From Nonomuraea cavernae (lineage in GTDB: Bacteria > Actinomycetota > Actinomycetes > Streptosporangiales > Streptosporangiaceae): a DNA stretch of 32,526 nt. The notes beneath the pieces were generated by a model. The model was not told the origin of the DNA, did not search any database, and saw only the letters and a program-made list of their open reading frames with translations. Made by a program: the position numbers and the translations under genes. This document shows positions 22,339 through 31,615 of the stretch, piece by piece. The stretch covers positions 1 to 32,526 of the forward strand of contig NZ_BMNH01000017.1 of the NCBI RefSeq assembly GCF_014646355.1, read 5' to 3'. Numbering within the stretch: position 1 is the first letter of the stretch; each line of letters begins with the position of its first letter.

Positions 22339-23442
22339 TCAGTAGGCGATGACCTGACCATGCCGCTTGGGGGCGATATTACCGCGAAGTCGCCGTGGCA
22401 CGGAGATCCGATCCGGGTCACCGTCGGACACGTAGCGCCTACCGGGATGGCGGTCGAGCCACTCCAGCCAGTACTGCGAACACCAGATGCGGCATTCGCC
22501 CTTCTTGCCGTTGCTCTGGATCCGCTGGATCGCCCCGCGGTCGAAATTTTTCGCGTATGGCGAAACCGACGGCTCGGCTCCGGCCAGGAAGACCCCGTCG
22601 AAGTCGTAGGCCGTGCCGTCCCAGCGGCCGGCGCGGGCCAGCTTCTTGGGCCTCGGCAGGATCCCGTACGGCAGGGCCATGGTCGTGGACGGCCTGCCCC
22701 CAAGCCTGTGCAGCAGACGTTCGAGCCGGGCGATCTGCTCGCGGACCTTCTTCTTCGGCACGGCGGCCAGGTTGGCGTGCGACCAGGTGTGGTTGGCCAC
22801 CTCGAAGCCGTGGTCGGTCAGCCAGCGCACGGCCGCGGCCTGCTGCCCCGCGTCGCGCAGCCCGAACGGCTCGCGGTTGACCCAGAACGTGGCGACGGGC
22901 CGGAACGACGGGTATCTCCTGGCCACATCGAGGATCATGCCGACCGCCGTGTCAGGACGGGGATTGCCGCTCGCGTCGAGCCCGAAGTGGCTCTCGTGCC
23001 CGTCGTCGAAGGTCAGCACGACGGGGAACTTGCCGGCCGGGACCCGGATGTCGCCGGTGGCGAACTCGCCGGCGGTGATCGGCGCGTAGCCGCGCTTGGC
23101 GAGCCGTTCGAGCTCCCGCTTGAACTGCTCGGGCGTGCGGTCGATGGAGGCGTGGCGCTTCTTCAGGATCCGGTGGTACATCAGGACCGGCACCAGGCCG
23201 GCCTCGTTGGCCTTGACCTGGCGGGCGAACTCGGGGGTGGCCACCACGCCCGGCGGCCGGTCGTCGATGGGCGGTTGCGACGGCTGCGACGCCGACGGCT
23301 GCGGCTGCGCCGTGGCCGCGGTGTGCCCTCGGGTGGGCGCCTGCCCGGAGGAGGGGATCACCATCAGCCCGATGATCGCGAGAATCACCACCACGATGTT
23401 GGCCATGCCGATGATGCGCGTGGGGGACGCTGATAACCGCAC
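22339..23442 (-). CDS. Membrane-anchored polysaccharide deacetylase (NodB family)
   Basis: A 367-residue secreted or membrane-anchored enzyme of the NodB/CE4 family, which removes acetyl groups from cell-wall or other polysaccharides with a bound metal ion. A hydrophobic anchor is at about 13-30, then a Pro/Gln/Ser-rich linker (40-65). The catalytic domain has VPVLMYHRI, motif 1 TFDDG (144-148) with the catalytic and metal aspartates, and motif 2 HTWSH (H218, H222), the metal histidines. The C-terminus adds about 60 residues with two cysteines (GECRIWCSQYW) that may form a disulfide outside the cell. The GTG at 23442 has GGGAG 4 nt upstream. The gene sits between polA and rpsA on the same strand, after the polA hairpin. 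Confidence 0.92.
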   Translation of the reverse strand: MRLSASPTRIIGMANIVVVILAIIGLMVIPSSGQAPTRGHTAATAQPQPSASQPSQPPIDDRPPGVVATPEFARQVKANEAGLVPVLMYHRILKKRHASIDRTPEQFKRELERLAKRGYAPITAGEFATGDIRVPAGKFPVVLTFDDGHESHFGLDASGNPRPDTAVGMILDVARRYPSFRPVATFWVNREPFGLRDAGQQAAAVRWLTDHGFEVANHTWSHANLAAVPKKKVREQIARLERLLHRLGGRPSTTMALPYGILPRPKKLARAGRWDGTAYDFDGVFLAGAEPSVSPYAKNFDRGAIQRIQSNGKKGECRIWCSQYWLEWLDRHPGRRYVSDGDPDRISVPRRLRGNIAPKRHGQVIAY

Positions 23443-23499
23443 AGAACTCCCGTACCGTTCGGGTGGAATCGGCCTTACAGCCTAGTCCAGACCCGATCA

Positions 23500-23530
23500 G
23501 CCGGGCGCGGCGGCGATCTCCGCGCCCGGC
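23500..23530 (-). terminator. Hairpin terminator after polA
   Basis: A perfect 11-bp GC stem (GCCGGGCGCGG / CCGCGCCCGGC) with a 9-nt loop begins 10 nt past the polA stop. No T tract. Confidence 0.65.
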
Positions 23531-23540
23531 CGGAACGGCC

Positions 23541-26231
23541 TCAGTGGCCGGCGTCCTCCCACGTGCGGCCGACGCCGACCGAGACCTCCAGCGGCACCCG
23601 CAGGTGGTAGGCGGCGTTCATCTGGTCGCACACGAGCCGCGTGAGCGGGTCGAGCTCGCCCGGCGCCACCTCGAACACCAGCTCGTCGTGGACCTGCAGC
23701 AGTATCCGGGAGGAGAGCCCCGCCTCGCCGATGGCCTGCCGGACGTGGAGCATGGCGACCTTGATGATGTCGGCCGCCGACCCCTGGATGGGGGCGTTGA
23801 GCGCCATCCGCTCGGCCATCTCGCGCCGCTGCCGGTTGTCGCTGGTCAGGTCGGGCAGGTAGCGGCGGCGGCCCATGATGGTCTCGGTGTAGCCGTCGGT
23901 GCGCGCCTGCCGGACGATGTCGTGCAGGAAGTCGCGGACCCCGCCGAACTCCTGGAAGTACTCCTCCTTCAGCGCCCGCGCCTCGGCCACCGGGATGTTG
24001 AGCTGGCCGGACAGCCCGAAGTCGGACAGGCCGTAGGCCAGACCGTAGTTCATCGCCTTGATGCGGGCGCGCAGCTCGCCGTCGATCTGCTCGGGCGGCA
24101 GGTTGAACACCCTGGCCGCGGTCGCCCGGTGGAAGTCGTGGCCCGACTCGAACGCCTCGATCAGCGACTCGTCGCCCGACAGGTGGGCCATGATGCGCAG
24201 CTCGATCTGGCTGTAGTCGGCGGTGAGGAGCGTCTCGTAGCCCTCGCCGACCACGAAGCCCTGCCGGATGCGGCGGCCCTCGGCGGTGCGGATCGGGATG
24301 TTCTGCAGGTTGGGCTTCTCCGACGACAGCCGGCCCGTCGCGGCGATGATCTGGTTGAAGGTCGTGTGCACGCGCCCGTCGTCGGCGATCTCCTTGATCA
24401 GACCCTCGACCGTGGTGCGCAGCCGGGTCTGGTCGCGGTGCCGCAGCATGATCACCGGGAGCTCGTGGTCGGTCTGCGTGGCCAGCCAGGCCAGCTGGTC
24501 GGCGTCGGTGCTGTAGCCGGTCTTGATCTTCTTGGTCTTCGGCAGCGCCAGCCTGCCGAACAGGATCTCCTGCAGTTGCTTGGGCGAGCCGAGGTTGAAC
24601 TGCTCGCCGACCGCCCGGTGCGCCTCCTCCACCGCGTGCTTGACCGCGGCGCCGAACTCGGCCTCCAGCGCGGCGAAGTATTCGCCGTCGACGGCGATGC
24701 CGGCCCGCTCCATCTCGGCCAGCACGCTCAGCAGCGGCAGCTCCACGTCGGTGAGCAACTGGGTGCCGCCGCGGCCGGCCAGGAAGCCCTCCAGCGCCTC
24801 GGCCAGCTCCAGCACGGCGTGGGCACGCAGCGCGAGGTCCTTGGCCGGGGCGTCGTCGTCGTCGCCGAACAGCGCGGCCTGCCCGTCGGACTCCTGCTCG
24901 GCGCGCAGGTCGCGGTTGAGATAGCGCCTGGCCAGGTCTTCGAGCGTGAACGTGCGCTGGCCCGGCATCGCCAGGTAGGCGGCCAGCGCGGTGTCGCAGG
25001 ACAACCCGCGCAGGGTCATGCCCTGCGCCCACAGGGCGAGGATCGGCCCCTTGGCGTCGTGCACGGCCTTGAGCCTGGAGTCGTCGGCGAGCCAGGCGCG
25101 CAGCGCCGCCTCGTCGGCCTCGGTGAGCTTGGCGGGATCGATGTGGGCCGCGGTGCCGTCGGGCGAGGCGATGGCGATGGCGTCGATGCGGCCGGTGCCG
25201 CTGCCGTAGGCGCCCTTGAAGGCGAGGCCCGCGCGGCCGGCCGGCAGCGCGTCCAGCCAGCCGGCCACGCGGTCGGGCCCGAGGATGACGGTCTCGACCT
25301 CGAAGCCCAGCTCGGGCTCCTGCTCGCCGGTGCCGAGCGTCTTGAACACCCGCTCGCGCAGCTCGCCACGGATCTGCAGGGTGTCGAAGAGCTTGTTGAT
25401 CTCCTCGCGCTCCCAGCCGCCCTGCTTGAGGTCGGCCAGATCGACGTCGAGCGCGACGTCGCGGAGCAGCTCGGTGAGCCGGCGGTTCATCAGCACCTGG
25501 GCGACGTGGTCGCGCAGCTTGTCGCCGACCTTGCCCTTGACCTCGTCGACCCGGTCGACCAGCGCGGTCAGCGAGCCGAACTCGCGCACCCACTTGGCGG
25601 CGGTCTTCTCGCCCACGCCGGGGATGCTCAGCAGGTTGTCGCTGGGGTCGCCGCGCAGCGCGGCGAAGTCGGGATACTGCTGGGGGGTCAGGCCGTACTT
25701 CTCCTGGACCGCCTCGGGGGTGAAGCGCGTCATGTCGCTGATGCCGCGGCGCGTCATCAGCACCGTGACGTGCTCGTCGACCAGTTGCAGCGCGTCGCGG
25801 TCGCCGGTGACGATCAGCACGTCCATGCCCTCGGCGGAGGCGCGCGTGGCCAGCGTGGCGATCAGGTCGTCGGCCTCGAAGCCCGGCTTGGACAGGTGCG
25901 GGATGCGCAGCGTGCCGAGCAGCTCGTAGATCAGCTGCATCTGGCCGCGGAAGTCCTCGGGCGTCTCGCTGCGGTTGGCCTTGTAGTCGGCGTACTCCTC
26001 GTGCCGGAACGTCGGCTCCGAGCGGTCGAAGGCGACCGCCACGTGCGAGGGCCGCTCGTCGCGCAGGATGTTGGTCAGCATCGAGGTGAACCCGTAGACC
26101 GCCTCGGTGTGCTGACCGTCGGTGGTCATCAGGTTGGCGTCCTTGAGCGCGTAGAACGCGCGGTAGGCCAGGGAATGCCCGTCGAGCAGCAGCAGGCACG
26201 GGCGGCTGGGGGTCACTTCACTCTTCGGCAC
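23541..26231 (-). CDS. polA: DNA polymerase I
   Basis: PolA fills gaps in excision repair and removes Okazaki-fragment primers. The 896-residue protein has the 5' nuclease domain (about 1-295, LLLLDGHSLAYRAFYAL and the helix-hairpin-helix GVGEKTAAKWV), a middle 3'-5' exonuclease-like domain without the DxE metal motif, and an intact polymerase domain: motif A DYSQIELR with D672, motif B RIKAMNYGLAYG, motif C VHDELVFE with D849. Loss of proofreading is usual for actinobacterial PolA. The GTG at 26231 is used; a second in-frame GTG lies five codons on, and neither has a strong ribosome-binding site. It is divergent from the thioesterase gene by 62 nt. Confidence 0.97.
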   Translation of the reverse strand: MPKSEVTPSRPCLLLLDGHSLAYRAFYALKDANLMTTDGQHTEAVYGFTSMLTNILRDERPSHVAVAFDRSEPTFRHEEYADYKANRSETPEDFRGQMQLIYELLGTLRIPHLSKPGFEADDLIATLATRASAEGMDVLIVTGDRDALQLVDEHVTVLMTRRGISDMTRFTPEAVQEKYGLTPQQYPDFAALRGDPSDNLLSIPGVGEKTAAKWVREFGSLTALVDRVDEVKGKVGDKLRDHVAQVLMNRRLTELLRDVALDVDLADLKQGGWEREEINKLFDTLQIRGELRERVFKTLGTGEQEPELGFEVETVILGPDRVAGWLDALPAGRAGLAFKGAYGSGTGRIDAIAIASPDGTAAHIDPAKLTEADEAALRAWLADDSRLKAVHDAKGPILALWAQGMTLRGLSCDTALAAYLAMPGQRTFTLEDLARRYLNRDLRAEQESDGQAALFGDDDDAPAKDLALRAHAVLELAEALEGFLAGRGGTQLLTDVELPLLSVLAEMERAGIAVDGEYFAALEAEFGAAVKHAVEEAHRAVGEQFNLGSPKQLQEILFGRLALPKTKKIKTGYSTDADQLAWLATQTDHELPVIMLRHRDQTRLRTTVEGLIKEIADDGRVHTTFNQIIAATGRLSSEKPNLQNIPIRTAEGRRIRQGFVVGEGYETLLTADYSQIELRIMAHLSGDESLIEAFESGHDFHRATAARVFNLPPEQIDGELRARIKAMNYGLAYGLSDFGLSGQLNIPVAEARALKEEYFQEFGGVRDFLHDIVRQARTDGYTETIMGRRRYLPDLTSDNRQRREMAERMALNAPIQGSAADIIKVAMLHVRQAIGEAGLSSRILLQVHDELVFEVAPGELDPLTRLVCDQMNAAYHLRVPLEVSVGVGRTWEDAGH

Positions 26232-26293
26232 ACCAGCAGCCTAGTCTGCGACTACGACAGAAAACCCGAGCTCGAACGTCTGGAGGCATCCCC

Positions 26294-26707
26294 TTGACAC
26301 AGACCGATCCCACAGAACTCACCGCGTACGCCGCCGTGCACGCGGGCACCCTCGCCGAGCGGATCGGCGTGGAGTTCCTTGAGATCAGCGCCGAGCGGGT
26401 GGTGGGGCGGATGCCGGTCGAGGGCAACACCCAGCCGTACGGCCTGCTGCACGGCGGCGCCTCGGTGGCCCTGGCCGAGACGCTCGGCTCGGTGGGGGCC
26501 GCGGTCCACGCGGGGCCCGAGCGCGTCGCCGTGGGCATCGAGATCAACGCGACCCACCACCGCTCGGCGACCTCGGGGCACGTGACCGGCGTGGCCACCC
26601 GGCTGCACGGCGGCCGCACGCTGGCCAGCTACGAGATCGAGATCCTCGACGAGCAGGGACGACGCGTCTGCACGTCCCGGCTGACCTGCATGCTGCGTGA
26701 TCGCTGA
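26294..26707 (+). CDS. Hotdog-fold acyl-CoA thioesterase (PaaI/MenI type)
   Basis: A 137-residue single hotdog domain. The motif LLHGGASVALAETLGS holds the HGG turn and the likely catalytic glutamate of 4-hydroxybenzoyl-CoA / 1,4-dihydroxy-2-naphthoyl-CoA thioesterases, and GIEINATHHRSATSG is the following strand pair. It would hydrolyse an aromatic or phenylacetyl-type acyl-CoA. A role in menaquinone synthesis is possible but no men gene is in view. The TTG start at 26294 is supported by GGAGG 7 nt upstream. It is divergent from polA. Confidence 0.9.
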   Translation: MTQTDPTELTAYAAVHAGTLAERIGVEFLEISAERVVGRMPVEGNTQPYGLLHGGASVALAETLGSVGAAVHAGPERVAVGIEINATHHRSATSGHVTGVATRLHGGRTLASYEIEILDEQGRRVCTSRLTCMLRDR

Positions 26708-26771
26708 ACGCCACGCGACTTCCGTGCGCCCTTTGCACAGGCACCCCACGGCTCGCTACGGTTGTCCGAGC

Positions 26772-26852
26772 AGAGCCCGCGGGGGGGCCGAGTAGATAAC
26801 GTGTGAGGCCGGGGAAGCCTTGCATGGTCCCAAAGGCCACCCCTCGGGCTCT
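26772..26852 (+). other. Long structured element after the thioesterase gene
   Basis: AGAGCCCG (26772-26779) pairs with CGGGCTCT (26845-26852). The stem continues inward with GGGG/CCCC and GGCC/GGCC after small mismatches, giving roughly 16 pairs. Inside, AGGC and GCCT form a second hairpin. TTTCG follows. It starts 65 nt after the thioesterase stop and ends about 245 nt before livH, so a terminator is the simplest reading; a structured RNA is possible. It matches no riboswitch I can recall. The rest of 26708-26948 holds no convincing gene. Confidence 0.45.
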
Positions 26853-26948
26853 TTCGCGTTCCGATCGGCATTCGTTCACGTTCGCCCGATCTCACACCAG
26901 GCGTATCCGGTTATTTAGCCCCTGACCTGCGCCTTGCCACCTCACATC

Positions 26949-26988
26949 AGTGACACACGCATGTCACTAATTGGTGACGAACGATACT
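26949..26988 (+). promoter_or_regulatory. Operator and possible promoter of the liv operon
   Basis: AGTGACA (26949-26955) and TGTCACT (26962-26968) are a perfect 7-bp inverted repeat around 6 nt. A third arm GGTGAC (26973-26978) pairs with GTCAC of the second, making overlapping dyads. GATACT (26983-26988) is a -10 candidate; a -35 hexamer would fall on the dyad near 26960-26966, so a bound regulator would block the promoter. The regulator is unknown. The predicted leader is about 100 nt and shows no Ile/Leu/Val-rich leader peptide. Confidence 0.45.
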
Positions 26989-27097
26989 GAACCGGGCGTT
27001 CGCGGAATAGGCTCCCGCCAGCATCCAGATGTGCCTGCGATGCCCGCGTGTTCAAGCTGGAGGGGCAACCCCCCGTTGACCTACTGAGGGAGCACCA

Positions 27098-28390
27098 TTG
27101 CGCAGAGCCGTGATCGCGTTCACGGCCTTCCTGAGTGGACTCGTTCTCCTGCTTCTCTCCGCGCCCGCCTACGCGGCGGCACCGGAACAGAGCCTGAGAG
27201 GGACACTCACGTACCAAGGCCAGCCAGTGAACGGCGTGAAAATCGTCGTGACCACAGAGAGCGGACAACCCGTCGCGGAGGTCACCAGTAACGCCCAGGG
27301 CACGTGGCAGGTCCCCGTCGACAAGCCGGGGAAATACAAGGTCACACTGGATGTCAGCACTCTTCCCCAGGACACCGAGGTCCGGGGTGGCAACAACGTC
27401 CGCAACCCGACGGTCTTCGAGGGCAACCCCGCCGCGGTGCTGTTCGCTCTGCAGGCCAAGGGCGGCGCCGGCCCCGGAGGCGAGAACGACACCACCGGGC
27501 AGAGCACCTTCTGGGACCAGGCGGCCCAGCTCACCTTCGAGGGCCTCAACCTCGGCCTCATCATCGCGCTCGCCGCGCTCGGCCTCTCGCTCATCTACGG
27601 CACCACCGGCCTGACCAACTTCGCCCACGGCGAGCTGGTCACCCTGGGCGCCCTGCTCGCCTACGCCTTCAACTCGGGCATCGGCCTGCACCTCATCCCC
27701 GCGGCCCTGATCGCGGTGATCCTGGCCGGCGGGCTCGGCTACGCGCAGGACAGGTTCTTCTGGGGCCAGCTGCGCAGGCGGGGCACCGGCATCATCGCCA
27801 TGATGATCGTCTCGATCGGTGTGGCGATCTTCCTGAGATACCTCTTCCTCATCCTCTTCGGCGGTGAGAGCCAGTCCTACCTGCAGTACACCGCCCAGCC
27901 GGGCATCCAGATCGGGCCCATCTCCGCCGCGCCGAAGAACTTCGTCGCCATGGGCATCGAGCTGGCGGTCCTCGTCATCGTCGGCCTCGCTCTGATGCGC
28001 ACCCGCACCGGCAAGGCGGCCCGCGCCGTGGCCGACAACCCGGCCCTCGCCTCCTCCTCCGGCATCAACGTCGACCGGGTCATCCGCATCATCTGGACCA
28101 TGGGCGGCGCCATCGCCGCGCTGGCCGGCATCATGCTGGGCCTGTCGCAGAACCTGAAGTTCACCATGGGCCAGGACATCCTGCTGCTCATCTTCGCCGG
28201 CGTCACGCTCGGCGGGCTCGGCACCGCGTTCGGCGCGCTCGTCGGCTCGCTCATCGTCGGCCTGTTCATCCAGCTGTCGACACTGTGGGTGCCGCCAGAG
28301 CTCAAGAGCGTGGGCGCGCTGGCCGTACTCATCATCGTGCTCCTCTTCCGGCCGCAGGGCATCCTGGGCCGCCGCGAGCGGATCGGCTGA
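27098..28390 (+). CDS. livH: Branched-chain amino acid ABC permease LivH with N-terminal secreted domain
   Basis: One of the two membrane subunits of the Leu/Ile/Val-type ABC importer. The 430-residue product is about 130 residues longer than usual. It begins with a signal peptide (cleavage likely after APAYA, residue 26). Residues 31-120 form a beta-sandwich domain of the carboxypeptidase-regulatory/transthyretin type (GTLTYQGQPVNGVKIVVTTE, GTWQVPVDKPGKYKVTLD), then a Gly-rich linker. The LivH core starts at about 150 (LIIALAALGLSLIYGTTGLT, NFAHGELVTLGALLAY). The extra domain would lie outside the membrane, where the binding protein docks. The TTG start at 27098 has GAGGGAG 5 nt upstream. 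It is the first gene of livHMGF; livM follows after 11 nt. Confidence 0.92.
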   Translation: MRRAVIAFTAFLSGLVLLLLSAPAYAAAPEQSLRGTLTYQGQPVNGVKIVVTTESGQPVAEVTSNAQGTWQVPVDKPGKYKVTLDVSTLPQDTEVRGGNNVRNPTVFEGNPAAVLFALQAKGGAGPGGENDTTGQSTFWDQAAQLTFEGLNLGLIIALAALGLSLIYGTTGLTNFAHGELVTLGALLAYAFNSGIGLHLIPAALIAVILAGGLGYAQDRFFWGQLRRRGTGIIAMMIVSIGVAIFLRYLFLILFGGESQSYLQYTAQPGIQIGPISAAPKNFVAMGIELAVLVIVGLALMRTRTGKAARAVADNPALASSSGINVDRVIRIIWTMGGAIAALAGIMLGLSQNLKFTMGQDILLLIFAGVTLGGLGTAFGALVGSLIVGLFIQLSTLWVPPELKSVGALAVLIIVLLFRPQGILGRRERIG

Positions 28391-28401
28391 CGGGGGGAAC
28401 C

Positions 28402-29388
28402 ATGGACTGGATCACGATCATCTCCACCACCGTCAAGGCGGCCATCGGCGTCGAGACGGTCTGGTACGCACTCGCCGCCATCGGCATCAACATCCACTTC
28501 GGCTACACCGGCCTGCTCAACTTCGGCCAGTCGGCCTTCCTGGCCGTCGCCGGCTACGGCCTGGCCGTCACCGTCACCGTGCTCGGACTCCCCTTCTGGG
28601 TGGGCATCGGGGTCGGCCTGCTCTCGGCCGTCCTGCTGGCCCTCCTCCTGGGCATCCCCACGCTGCGCCTGCGGGCCGACTACCTGGCCATCGTCACCAT
28701 CGCGGCGGCCGAGATCGTCAGGCTCGTCTTCCGCTCGGTGGCGTTCAAGGACGTCTTCGGCGGCTCCGACGGCCGGCGAGGCTTCTCCGACGGCTTCTAC
28801 GCCATGAACCCCTTCTCTCCCGGGACGTACGGCTTCGGCTGGCTCAGCTTCAACGAGCGGGTGCTCTGGGTGCTGGTCGTCGGCTGGGCGCTGGTGGCCC
28901 TGTCCTGCCTCATCGTCTTCCTGCTCATGAAGAGCCCCTGGGGCCGCGTGCTCAAGGCGATCCGCGAGGACGAGGACGCCGTGCGCGCCCTCGGCAAGAA
29001 CGTCTTCTCGTACAAGATGCAGTCGCTGATCCTCGGCGGCGTCATCGGCTGCCTCGGCGGCTTCATCTACGGGCTGGCCTACGCCTCGGTGCAGCCCGAC
29101 ATCTTCGGCACCGAGACCACCTTCTTCGCCTACACGATCGTCATCCTCGGCGGCGCCGCCCGCGTGTTCGGCCCCGTCGTCGGCTCGATGATCTTCTGGG
29201 TGCTGCTCGTACTGGTCAACGGCGTGCTCAGCGGCGCGGTCGAGTCCGGGCTGATCACCTTCATGGACTCCACGCAGGTCGGCCCGTTCCGCTACCTGCT
29301 GGTCGGACTGGGGCTGATCCTCTTGCTCGTCTACCGGCCACAGGGCGTCTTCGGGGACAAGAGGGAGATGGCAATCGATGCACGCTGA
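28402..29388 (+). CDS. livM: Branched-chain amino acid ABC permease LivM
   Basis: Second membrane subunit of the importer, 328 residues with about nine or ten membrane segments. Family stretches are HFGYTGLLNFGQSAFLAVAG, the LRLRADYLAIVTIAAAEIVR loop, and the cytoplasmic GRVLKAIREDEDAVRALGKN that contacts the ATPases. The ATG at 28402 has GGGGGGAA upstream. Its end overlaps the livG start by 11 nt, so expression is coupled. Confidence 0.95.
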   Translation: MDWITIISTTVKAAIGVETVWYALAAIGINIHFGYTGLLNFGQSAFLAVAGYGLAVTVTVLGLPFWVGIGVGLLSAVLLALLLGIPTLRLRADYLAIVTIAAAEIVRLVFRSVAFKDVFGGSDGRRGFSDGFYAMNPFSPGTYGFGWLSFNERVLWVLVVGWALVALSCLIVFLLMKSPWGRVLKAIREDEDAVRALGKNVFSYKMQSLILGGVIGCLGGFIYGLAYASVQPDIFGTETTFFAYTIVILGGAARVFGPVVGSMIFWVLLVLVNGVLSGAVESGLITFMDSTQVGPFRYLLVGLGLILLLVYRPQGVFGDKREMAIDAR

Positions 29389-30312
29389 GACAACCGCCAC
29401 CGAACGCAAGGCCGCGGCGCTGGCCGCCTTCAAGGATCTCGCCCGCGACCCCGGCGTGCCCAAGCCCGACCCGATCCTGGTCGTCGACAACGTGGTGCGC
29501 CGCTTCGGCGGCCTCACCGCGGTCGAGGTCGAGCACGTCGAGGTCCAGCGCGGCTCCATCACCGCCCTGATCGGCCCCAACGGCGCCGGCAAGACCACGT
29601 TCTTCAACCAGCTCACCGGCTTCGACACGGCCGACTCCGGCCAGTGGACGTTCAACGGCCGCAGCATGAACGGCGTGCCCGCCCACAAGGTGGCGCGCGC
29701 CGGCATGGTCCGCACCTTCCAGCTCACCAAGGCGCTGTCCAAGCTCACCGTGCTGGAGAACATGCGCCTGGGCGCGCAGGGCCAGAAGGGCGAGAGCTTC
29801 TGGCGCGCCCTCCTGCCCGCCTTCTGGAAGGGCCAGGAGGACGCGATCACCGAGCGGGCCGACGAACTGCTGACCAGGTTCAAGCTCGACGCCAAGCGCG
29901 GCGACTTCGCCGGCTCGCTCTCCGGCGGCCAGCGCAAGCTGCTGGAAATGGCCCGCGCGCTCATGGTCGAGCCCGAGCTGGTCATGCTCGACGAGCCGAT
30001 GGCCGGCGTCAACCCGGCGCTGACCCAGTCGCTGCTCGGCCACGTCAAGGACCTGCGCGAGCAGGGCATGACCGTACTGTTCGTCGAGCACGACATGGAC
30101 ATGGTGCGCGACATCAGCGACTGGGTGATCGTCATGGCCCAGGGCCACGTGATCGCCGAGGGACCCCCCGAGACGATCATGTCCGACGAGCGCGTCATCG
30201 ACGCCTACCTCGGCGCCCACCACGACGCCCCCCTGTCGGAGAGCGAGCTCGAGGAGCAGCTCCACGAGGCCGAGGCCGCGCTCGAAGCCGAGATCGAGGA
30301 GGAGACGCAGAA

Positions 30313-30316
<4 letters not shown>
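29378..30316 (+). CDS. livG: Branched-chain amino acid ABC ATPase LivG
   Basis: First ATPase subunit, 312 residues. Walker A GPNGAGKT (66-73), Q-loop FQLTKALSKLTVLEN, signature LSGGQRKLLEMARAL, Walker B LVMLDEPMAG and the switch VEHDMD are all present. It has an N-terminal extension of about 30 residues and an unusual acidic helical tail of about 35 residues rich in Glu/Ala. Its ATG lies inside the end of livM and its stop overlaps the livF GTG start (GTGA). Confidence 0.95.
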
Positions 30317-31110
<794 letters not shown>

Positions 31111-31122
31111 ACCTCATCCCAC

Positions 31123-31160
31123 CGGCGAAGGGGCTCCTCACGGGGCTCCTTCGCCGTTTT
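31123..31160 (+). terminator. Terminator of the liv operon
   Basis: CGGCGAAGG (31123-31131) pairs with CCTTCGCCG (31148-31156); the inner part pairs partly and the stem is followed by TTTT (31157-31160). This is one of the few hairpins in the window with a T tract. Confidence 0.85.
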
Positions 31161-31163
31161 AAT
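31158..31163 (+). promoter_or_regulatory. Possible -10 box of the small lipoprotein gene
   Basis: TTTAAT, formed by the end of the terminator T tract, ends 7 nt before the GTG at 31171, fitting a leaderless start. No -35 box is clear. Confidence 0.3.
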
Positions 31164-31170
31164 GGGCGCC

Positions 31171-31569
31171 GTGAGACGTTTAGCAGCTTTGGCGATCCTG
31201 CTCTCCCTGCTGGCCGGCTGCCAGCAGTCCCCGGCCCGCACCGGCCAGTACAGCACCGGCGGCGACCCTGCCGACGATCCCTGCGCGCGGGTCGTCTCCG
31301 CCATCGGCTACGCCGACCTCCTGCTGCGCCCGCGCGGCGAGGAGGACGACCAGAACTTCGAGAACGCCGTGCTCGGCCGGCTGGCCGAGGCCCGCGGCAT
31401 CACCCTCCAGTACGGCCCCGCCCTGCCTGACGCCCTCGGCACGGCCGTACAGACCGTCCAGGAGGCGACGGCGGGCCTGGCCAGGGCCGACGTGCCACGC
31501 GCGCGTCAGGTGGCGCTCCTGAAGGACTACAGGGCCGCGGCCGACCAGATCAAGGCGGGCTGCGCATAG
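31171..31569 (+). CDS. Small lipoprotein of unknown function
   Basis: A 132-residue secreted lipoprotein: MRRLAALAILLSLLAGC has a basic start, hydrophobic core and lipobox LAGC. The mature part has two more cysteines near its ends (DPCARV and KAGCA) that may bond, and is otherwise helical (NAVLGRLAEARGI, ALGTAVQTVQEATAGLARA). No family is recognised. The GTG at 31171 is preferred because the ATG at 31162 lies directly on the terminator T tract and neither has a ribosome-binding site; starting at 31162 adds three residues. It is convergent with livK. Confidence 0.7.
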   Translation: MRRLAALAILLSLLAGCQQSPARTGQYSTGGDPADDPCARVVSAIGYADLLLRPRGEEDDQNFENAVLGRLAEARGITLQYGPALPDALGTAVQTVQEATAGLARADVPRARQVALLKDYRAAADQIKAGCA

Positions 31570-31570
31570 C

Positions 31571-31602
31571 GAAAGGGCCCGGTCCGAGGACCGGGCCCTT
31601 TC
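31571..31602. terminator. Bidirectional terminator between lipoprotein gene and livK
   Basis: GAAAGGGCCCGGTCC (31571-31585) and GGACCGGGCCCTTTC (31588-31602) form a perfect 15-bp stem. The stem starts 1 nt after the lipoprotein stop codon and 13 nt from the livK stop. The A/T ends supply a short T run on both strands, so it can serve both genes. Confidence 0.88.
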
Positions 31603-31615
31603 TGCCGAGAACTTC

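Noticed and set aside
25000..25310. Missing proofreading motif in PolA as a sign of decay
   Set aside because: Loss of the 3'-5' exonuclease metal residues is normal in actinobacterial PolA; the other two domains are intact.
27027..27077. Sixteen-codon upstream frame before livH as an attenuator leader peptide
   Set aside because: It has no run of Leu, Ile or Val codons and no alternative terminator hairpin follows.
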